From Euonymus europaeus (Eukaryota; Streptophyta; Magnoliopsida; Celastrales; Celastraceae): 64,000 bases of DNA. The DNA is taken from positions 11,922,001 to 11,986,000 of the forward strand of contig OY756962.1 in NCBI GenBank assembly GCA_963580455.1, given 5' to 3'. A model generated the notes under the pieces. The model was not told where the DNA came from. It ran no database searches and saw nothing but the letters and a program-made list of their open reading frames with translations. Every line of letters begins with the position of its first letter. The first letter of the stretch is position 1. Both the position numbers and the translations under genes were made by a program. Shown here piece by piece: positions 57,550-64,000 of this stretch.

Positions 57550-60500
57550 TTTTAACGGTTTTGTCTATTTGTCATAGAAAGTTGGTGTTTTCGCATCGAA
57601 ATAATCTATGAAGCTTATACTCGTAAAATTTGACATAGAAGAATAATAAAAAGTGTACACCGAGCAACTATGATGGTCCGAAGTTGCTCAACTCTATCTA
57701 CGGTGGAGCTTGTAGCGGTTTTTATGCATTAGTAATAGAAAGGTGGTGTTTTGGTATCTAAATAATCTAGGAAGCCTATACTCGTAAAATTTGACATAGA
57801 AGAACAATAAAAAGTGTACACCGAGCAACTTTGATGGCTTGAAATTACTCAAGTCTCTAGCTGGAGTTGTTTTAAATAGTTTTGCCAAATTTACACTGAA
57901 ATTTGTTCTCTGACAAAAAAACAATTTACGAAGCGAATACTAGTAATTTTGGACATAAGGAAACAATAAAAAGTGCATACCGAGCAACGTTTATGGTCCG
58001 GAATTGCTCAACTCTCCTTATGGAGGAGCTTTTAACAGTTTTATCCATTTCTCATAGAAAGTTGGCGTTTTGGCATCGAAATTATCTAGGAAGATTATAC
58101 TCGTAAAATTTGACAAAGAAGAAGAACAAAAAGTGTACACAGAGCAACTTTAAAGGTCCGAAGTTGCTCAACTCTATATATGATGGAGCTTTTAACTGTT
58201 TTTGTCCATTTGTCATACAAAGGTAGTGTTTTGGCATCGAAATAATCCAGGAAGCTTATACTCGTAAAATTTGACATAGAAGAACAATAAAAAGTGTACA
58301 CCGAGCAACTTTGATGGCCCGAAATTGCTTAACTCTCTCGATGGAGTTGTTTTTAATTGTTTTGCCAAATTTAGACAGAAATTTGTTCTCTTGACAACAA
58401 AGCAATTTACGAAGCGAATACTAGTAATTTTAGACATAAAGAAACAATAAAAAACATATGCCGAGCAACTTTCATGGTTCGGAATTGCTTAACTCCCCTT
58501 ATGGAGAAGCTTTTATGGTTTTGTCTATTTTGTCATAGAAAGTTGGTGTTTTGCCATCGAAATAATCTACGAAGCTTATACTCGTAAAATTTGAAATCGA
58601 AGAACAATAAAAAGTGTACACCTAGCAACATTGATGGTCCGAAGTTCCTCAACTCTATCTATGGTGGAGCTTTTCACGATTTTTGTCCATTTGTCATAGA
58701 AATGTGGTGTTTTGGCATTCGAAAGAATCTCGGAAGCTTATACTCGTAAAATTTCACATAGAATGACAATAAAAAGTGTACACCGAACAACTTTGATGTC
58801 CCAAAACTGCTCAACTCTCCCGATGGAGTTGTTTTTAATAGTTTTGCAAAATATAGACTGAAATTTGTGCTCTTGACAACAAAATGATTTACGAAGTGAA
58901 TACTAGTAATGTTGGACAAAAAGAAGCAATAAAAAGTGTATACCGAGCAACTTTCCTGGTTCGGATTTGCTCAACTCTCCTTGTGGAGGAACGTTTAACG
59001 GTTTTGTCTATTTCTCATAGAATGTTTGTGTTTTGGCATCGAAATAATCTACGAAGCTTATACTCGTAAAATTTGACATAGAAGAACAATAAAAAGTGTA
59101 CACCGAGCAACTGTGATGGTCCGAAGTTGCCCAACTTTATCTATGGTGGAGCTTTTAACGATTTTTGTCCATTTGTCATAAAAAGGTTGTGTTTTGGCAT
59201 CGAAATAATCTAGGAAGCTTATACTCATAATATTTGAGATAGAAGAACAATAAAAAGTGTACACCGAACAACTTTGATGGCCCGAAATTGCTCAACACTC
59301 TCGGTGGATTTGTTTTTCATAGTTTTGCCAAATTTAGACCGAAATTCGTTCTCTTGACAGCAAAACAATTTACGAAGCGAATACTAGTTATTTTGGACAT
59401 AAAGAAACAGTAAAAAGTGCATACCGAGCAACTTTCATGGTTCGGAATTGCTCAACTCTCCCTATGGAGGAGCTTTTAACGGTTTTTGTCCATTTTTCAT
59501 AGAAAATTGATGTTTTGTCATCGAAATAATCTAGGAAGCTTATACTCGTAAAATTTCACATAGAAGAACAATAAAAAGTGTACACCAAACAACTTTGATG
59601 GCCCAAAACTGGTCAACTCTCGCGATGGAGTTGTTTTTAATAGTTTTGCAAAATATAGATCGAAATTTGTTCTCTTCCCAACAAAATATTTTACGGAGTG
59701 AATACTAGTAATTTTGGACATAAAGAAGCAATAAAAAGTGCATACCGAGCAACTTTCATGGTTCAGATTTGCTCAACTCTCCTTATGGAGGAGCGTTTAA
59801 CGGTTTTATCTATTTGTCATAGGAAGTTTGTGTTTTGACATCGAAATATTCTAGGAAGCTTATACTTGTAATATTTGAGATAGAAGAACAATAAAAACTG
59901 TACACTGAGCAACTATGATGGTCCGAAGTTGCTCAACTGTATCTATGGTGAAGCTTTTAACGATTTTTGTCCATTTTTCATAAGAAAGTTGTGTTTTGGC
60001 ATCGAAATAATCTAGGAAGCTTATATTCACAATATTTGAGATAGAAGAACAATAAAAATTGTACGCCGAACAACTTTGATGGCCCGAAGGTGCTCAACTC
60101 TATCTATGGTGGATCGTTTAACGGTTTTTGTCCATTTGTCATAGAAAGGTGCTGTTTTGGCATCGAAATAATCTAGGAAGCTTATACTCGTAAAATTTGG
60201 CGTAGAAGAACAATAAAAAGTGTACACCAAGCAACTTTGATGGCCCAAAACTGCTCAACTCTCTCGATGGAGTTGTTTTTAATAGTTTTGCAAAATATAG
60301 ACTGAAATTTGTTCTCTTGACAACAAAATAATTTACGAAGCGAATACTAGTAATTTTGGACATAAAGAAGCAATAAAAAGTGCATACCGAGCAACTTTCA
60401 TGGTTCGAAATTGTTCAACTCTCCTTATGGAGGAGCTTTTAATGATTTTGTCTATTTGTCATAGAAAGTAGTTGTTTTGGCATCTAAATAATCTAGGAAG

Positions 60501-60918
60501 CTTACACTCATAAAATTTGACATAGCAGAACAGTAAAAAGTGTACACCAAGCAACTATGATGGTCCGAAGTTGCTCAAATCTATCTATGGTGGAGCTTTT
60601 AATGGTTTTTGTCCATTTGTCATAGAAAGGTTGTGTTTTGGAATCAAAAAAATCTAGGAAGCTTATACTCGTAAAATTTTGACATAGAAGAACAATAAAA
60701 AGTGTACACCGAGCAACTTTGATGGCCCAAAACTGCTCAACTCTCTTGGTGGAATTTTTTTCAATAGTTTTGCCAAATTTAGACCGAAATTTGTTCTATT
60801 GACAACAAAACAATTTACGAACTGTATACTAGTTATTTTGGTCATAAAGAAACACTAAAAAGAGCATACCTAGCAACTTTTATGGTTCGGAATTGCTCAA
60901 CTCTCCTTATGGTGGAGC
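57550..60918. repeat. 21-monomer higher-order repeat, copy 1
   Basis: Anchors at 57712, 58437, 58919, 60248 and 60363 recur at 61081, 61807, 62288, 63617 and 63732, an offset of 3369-3370 bp (21 monomers). The B-type spacing pattern 3,3,3,2,4,3,3 monomers repeats exactly. Sampled stretches are about 92-98% identical, clearly higher than neighbouring monomers. Confidence 0.85.
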
Positions 60919-63900
60919 TTTTAACGGTTTTGTCTGTTTGTCAAAGAAAGTGTGTGTTTTAGCATCGAAATAATCTAGGAAGCTTATAATCATAAAATTT
61001 GACATAGAATAACATTAAAAAGTGTACACCGAGCAATTATGATGGTCCGAAGTTGCTCAACTCTATCTACGGTGGAGCATGTAGCGATTTTTGTGCATTA
61101 GTAATAGAAAGGTGGTGTTTTGGTATCTAAATAATCTAGTAAGCCTATACTAGTAAAATTTGACATAGAAGAACAATAAAAATTGTACACCGAGCAACTT
61201 GGATGGCCCGAAATTACTCCAGTCTCAAGCTGGAGTTGTTTTAAATAGTTTTGCCAAATTTACACTGAAATTTGTTCTCTTCAAAACAAAACAATTTACG
61301 AAGTGAATACTAGTAATTTTGGACATAAAGAAATAATAAAAAGTGCATACCGAGCAACTTTCATGGTCTGGAATTGCTCAACTCTCTTTATGGAGGAGCT
61401 TTTAACGGATTTATCCATTTATCATAGAAAGTTGGTGTTTTGGCATCGAAATAATCTGGGAAGATTATACTCGTAAAATTTGACATAGAAGAAGAATAAA
61501 AAGTGTACATGGAGCAACTTTGATGGTCCGAAGTTGCTCAACTCTATATATGGTGGAGCTTTTAACTGTTTTTGTCCATTTGCCAAAGAAAGGTAGTGTT
61601 TTGTCATCGAAATAATCCAGGAAGCTTATACTCGTAAAATTTGACATAGAAGAACAATAAAAAGTTTACACCGAGCATTTTTGATGGCCCGAAATTGCTT
61701 AACTCTCTCGATGGAGTTGCTTTTAATTGTTTTGCAAAATTTAGACCGAAATTTGTTCTCTTGACAACAAAACAATTTACGAAGCGAATACTAGTAATTT
61801 TAGACATAAAGAAACAATAAAAAGCGCATGCCGAGCAACTTTCATTGTTCGGAATTGCTTAACTCCCCTTATGGAGAAGCTTTTATGGTTTTGTCTATTT
61901 GTCATAGAAAGTTGGTGTTTTGCCATCGAAATAATCTACGAAGCTTATACTCGTAAAATTTGAAATGGAAGAACAATAAAAAGTGTACACCGAGGAACAT
62001 TGATGGTCTGAAGTTCCTCAACTCTATCTATGGTGGAGCTTTTCACAGTTTTTGTCCATTTGTCATAGAAATTTGGTGTTTTGGCATTCGAAAGAATCTC
62101 GGAAGCTTATAATCGTAAAATTTCACATAGAATGACAATAAAAAGTGTACACCGATCAACTTTGACGGCCCAAAACTGCTCAACTCTCCCGATGGAGTTG
62201 TTTTTAATAGTTTTGCAAAATATAGACCGAAATTTGTGCTCTTGACAACAAAATAATTTACGAAGTGAATACTAGTAATTTTAGACAAAAAGAAGCAATA
62301 AGAAGTGTATACCGAGCAACTTTCATGGTTCGGATTTGCTCGACTCTCCTTATGGAGGAACGTTTAACGGTTTTGTCTATTTGTCATAGAATTTTGGTTT
62401 TTTGGCATCGAAATAATCTAGGAAGCTTATACTCGTAAAATTTGACATAGAAGAACAATAAAAAGTGTACACCGAGCAACTGTGATGGTCCGAAGTTGCT
62501 CAACTTTATCTATGGTGGAGCTTTTCACGATTTTTGTTCATTTGTCATAAAAAGGTTGTGTTTTGGCATCCAAATAATCTAGGAAGCTTATACTTATAAT
62601 ATTTGAGATAGAAGAACAATAAAAAGTGTACACCGAACAACTTTGATGGCCTGAAATTGCTCAACACTGTCGGTGGATTTGTTTTTCATAGTTTTGCCAA
62701 ATTTAGACCGACATTCGTTCTCTTGACAACAAAACAATTTACGAAGCGAATACTAGTTATTTTGGACATAAAGAAACAGTAAAAAGTGCATACCGAGCAA
62801 CTTTCATGGTTCAGAATCGCTCAACTCTCCCTATGGAGGAGCTTTTAACGGTTTTTGTCCATTTGTCATAGAAAGGTGATGTTTTGTCATCGAAATAATG
62901 TAGGAAGCTTATACTTGTAAAATTTCACATAGAAGAACAATAAAAAGTGTACACCGAGCAACTTTGATGGCCAAAAACTGGTCAACTATTTCGATGGAGT
63001 TGTTTTTAATAGTTTTGCAAAATATAGACCGAAATTTGTTCTCTTCACAACAAAATAATTTACGAAGTGAATACTAGTAATTTTGGACATAAAGAAGAAA
63101 TAAAAAGTGCATACCGAGCAACTTTCATGGTTCAGATTTGCTCAACTCTCTTTATGGAGGAGCGTTTAACGGTTTTGTCTATTTGTCATAGGAAGTTGGT
63201 GTTTTGGCATCGATATATTCTTGGAAGCTTATACTCGTAATAATTGAGATAGAAGAACAATAAAAAGTGTACACCGAGCAACTATGATGGTCCGAAGTTG
63301 CTCAACTCTATCTATGGTGAAGCTTTTAACGATTTTTGTCCATTTGTCATAAAAAGGTTGTGTTTTGGTATCGAAATTATCTAGGAAGCTTATATTCATA
63401 ATATTTGAGATAGAAGAACAATAAAAATTGTACGCCGAACAACTTTGATGGCCCGAAGGTGCTCAACTCTATCTATGGTGGATCTTTTAACGGTTTTTGT
63501 CCATTTGTCATAGAAAGGTGCTGTTTTGGCATCGAAAAAATCAAGGAAGCTTATACTCGTAAAATTTCGCATAGAAGAACAATAAAAAGTGTACACCAAG
63601 CAACTTTGATGTCCCAAAACTGCTCAACTCTCTCGATGGAGTTGTTTTTAATAGTTTTGCAAAATATAGCCCGAAATTTGTTCTCTTGACAACAAAATAA
63701 TTTACGAAGCATATACTAGTAATTTCGGACATAAATAAGCAATAAAAAGTGCATACCGAGCAACTTTCATGGTTCGAAATTGCTCAACTCTCCTTATGGA
63801 GGAGCTTTTAATGATTTTGTCTATTTGTCATAGAAAGTAGTTGTTTTGGCATCTAAATAATCTAGGAAGCTTACACTCATAAAATTTGACATAGCAAAAC

Positions 63901-64000
63901 AGTAAAAAGTGTACACCAAGCAACTATGATGGTCCGAAGTTGCTTAACTCTATCTATGGTGGAGCTTTTAAGGGCTTTTTTCCATTTGTCATAGAATGGT
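60919..64000. repeat. 21-monomer higher-order repeat, copy 2 (cut by the window end)
   Basis: Second copy of the 3369-bp unit; about 290 bp would be missing beyond the window. Shared diagnostic variants include gtagcg-tttttgtgcattagtaat (61081), ggcattcgaaagaatctcgg (62085) and the acatagcaaaacagtaaaaag form near 63890. Confidence 0.85.

Larger units (their letters stand above)
44834..64000. repeat. Satellite array, block C (about 119 monomers)
   Basis: Same monomer family as blocks A and B, in the same orientation. B-type landmarks (ttgttctcttgac plus aatttacgaag) recur at spacings of roughly 320, 480, 640, 965 or 1115 bp, all close to multiples of 160. The first part (45.5-47.5 kb) matches 19.7-21.8 kb of block B. 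Later parts form 18- and 21-monomer repeats. The many short minus-strand open frames are repeat-encoded. The array runs off the window. Confidence 0.96.

Noticed and set aside
8303..64000. CRISPR-like interpretation of the regular repeats
   Set aside because: There are no short constant repeats with unique spacers and no cas genes. The whole 160-bp unit is repeated, and introns and LTR elements show a plant genome.
8303..64000. CENP-B box in the satellite
   Set aside because: Reading several monomers of each type, I saw nothing close to the CENP-B box core.

Overview
This window is plant nuclear heterochromatin, most likely from a eudicot. About 34 of the 64 kb is an AT-rich tandem satellite with a monomer of about 160 bp. 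It is broken by LTR retrotransposons (Ty1/copia, and Ty3/gypsy with a chromodomain), by two solo LTRs, and by a decayed fragment of a plant gene with spliceosomal introns. No intact host gene, tRNA, rRNA, CRISPR array or bacterial-type operon was seen. Satellite plus chromovirus-like elements suggests a centromeric or pericentromeric array, but that is inference.

Layout. 1-1169: satellite block A. 1170-8302: island inside the satellite. It holds a minus-strand fragment of the 3' half of a gene resembling plant CSTF64 (64-kDa subunit of cleavage stimulation factor), with three recognisable exons, two CAG-to-TAG nonsense changes, and two solo LTRs (2072-4034 and 4050-6031) inserted 10 bp apart in one coding exon, each with a perfect 5-bp target duplication. 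A LINE 3' remnant lies at 7975-8302. 8303-21773: satellite block B. 21774-27660: minus-strand Ty1/copia element with its 3' LTR (2259 bp) and a heavily mutated gag-pol. Its 5' end is lost where a Ty3/gypsy element begins. 27661-44825: tandem array of one Ty3/gypsy chromovirus (Tekay/Del-like) arranged LTR-internal-LTR-internal-LTR-partial internal, with a period of about 7126 bp, all minus strand. A short filler joins it to satellite block C (44834-64000).

Satellite organisation. Three main monomer types alternate, so the distance between successive B-type monomers is almost always a multiple of about 160 bp (mostly 480 or 640). Longer higher-order repeats lie on top: 3369 bp (21 monomers) at 57.5-64.0 kb, 2886 bp (18 monomers) at about 50.8-56.5 kb, and 2400- and about 3310-bp repeats in block B. 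Part of the last recurs in block C on the other side of the retrotransposon island. Most A-type monomers carry a GAGCAACTT / AAGTTGCTC inverted repeat, a dyad like those discussed for centromeric satellites that lack CENP-B boxes.

History, as inferred. A copia element entered the satellite, and a Ty3/gypsy element entered the copia gag. Unequal recombination made the gypsy element a tandem array; both long copies share one frameshift and one integrase active-site change, so an already defective copy was amplified. A deletion then removed the third copy's 5' part and the rest of the copia element. None of the retroelements looks autonomous now.
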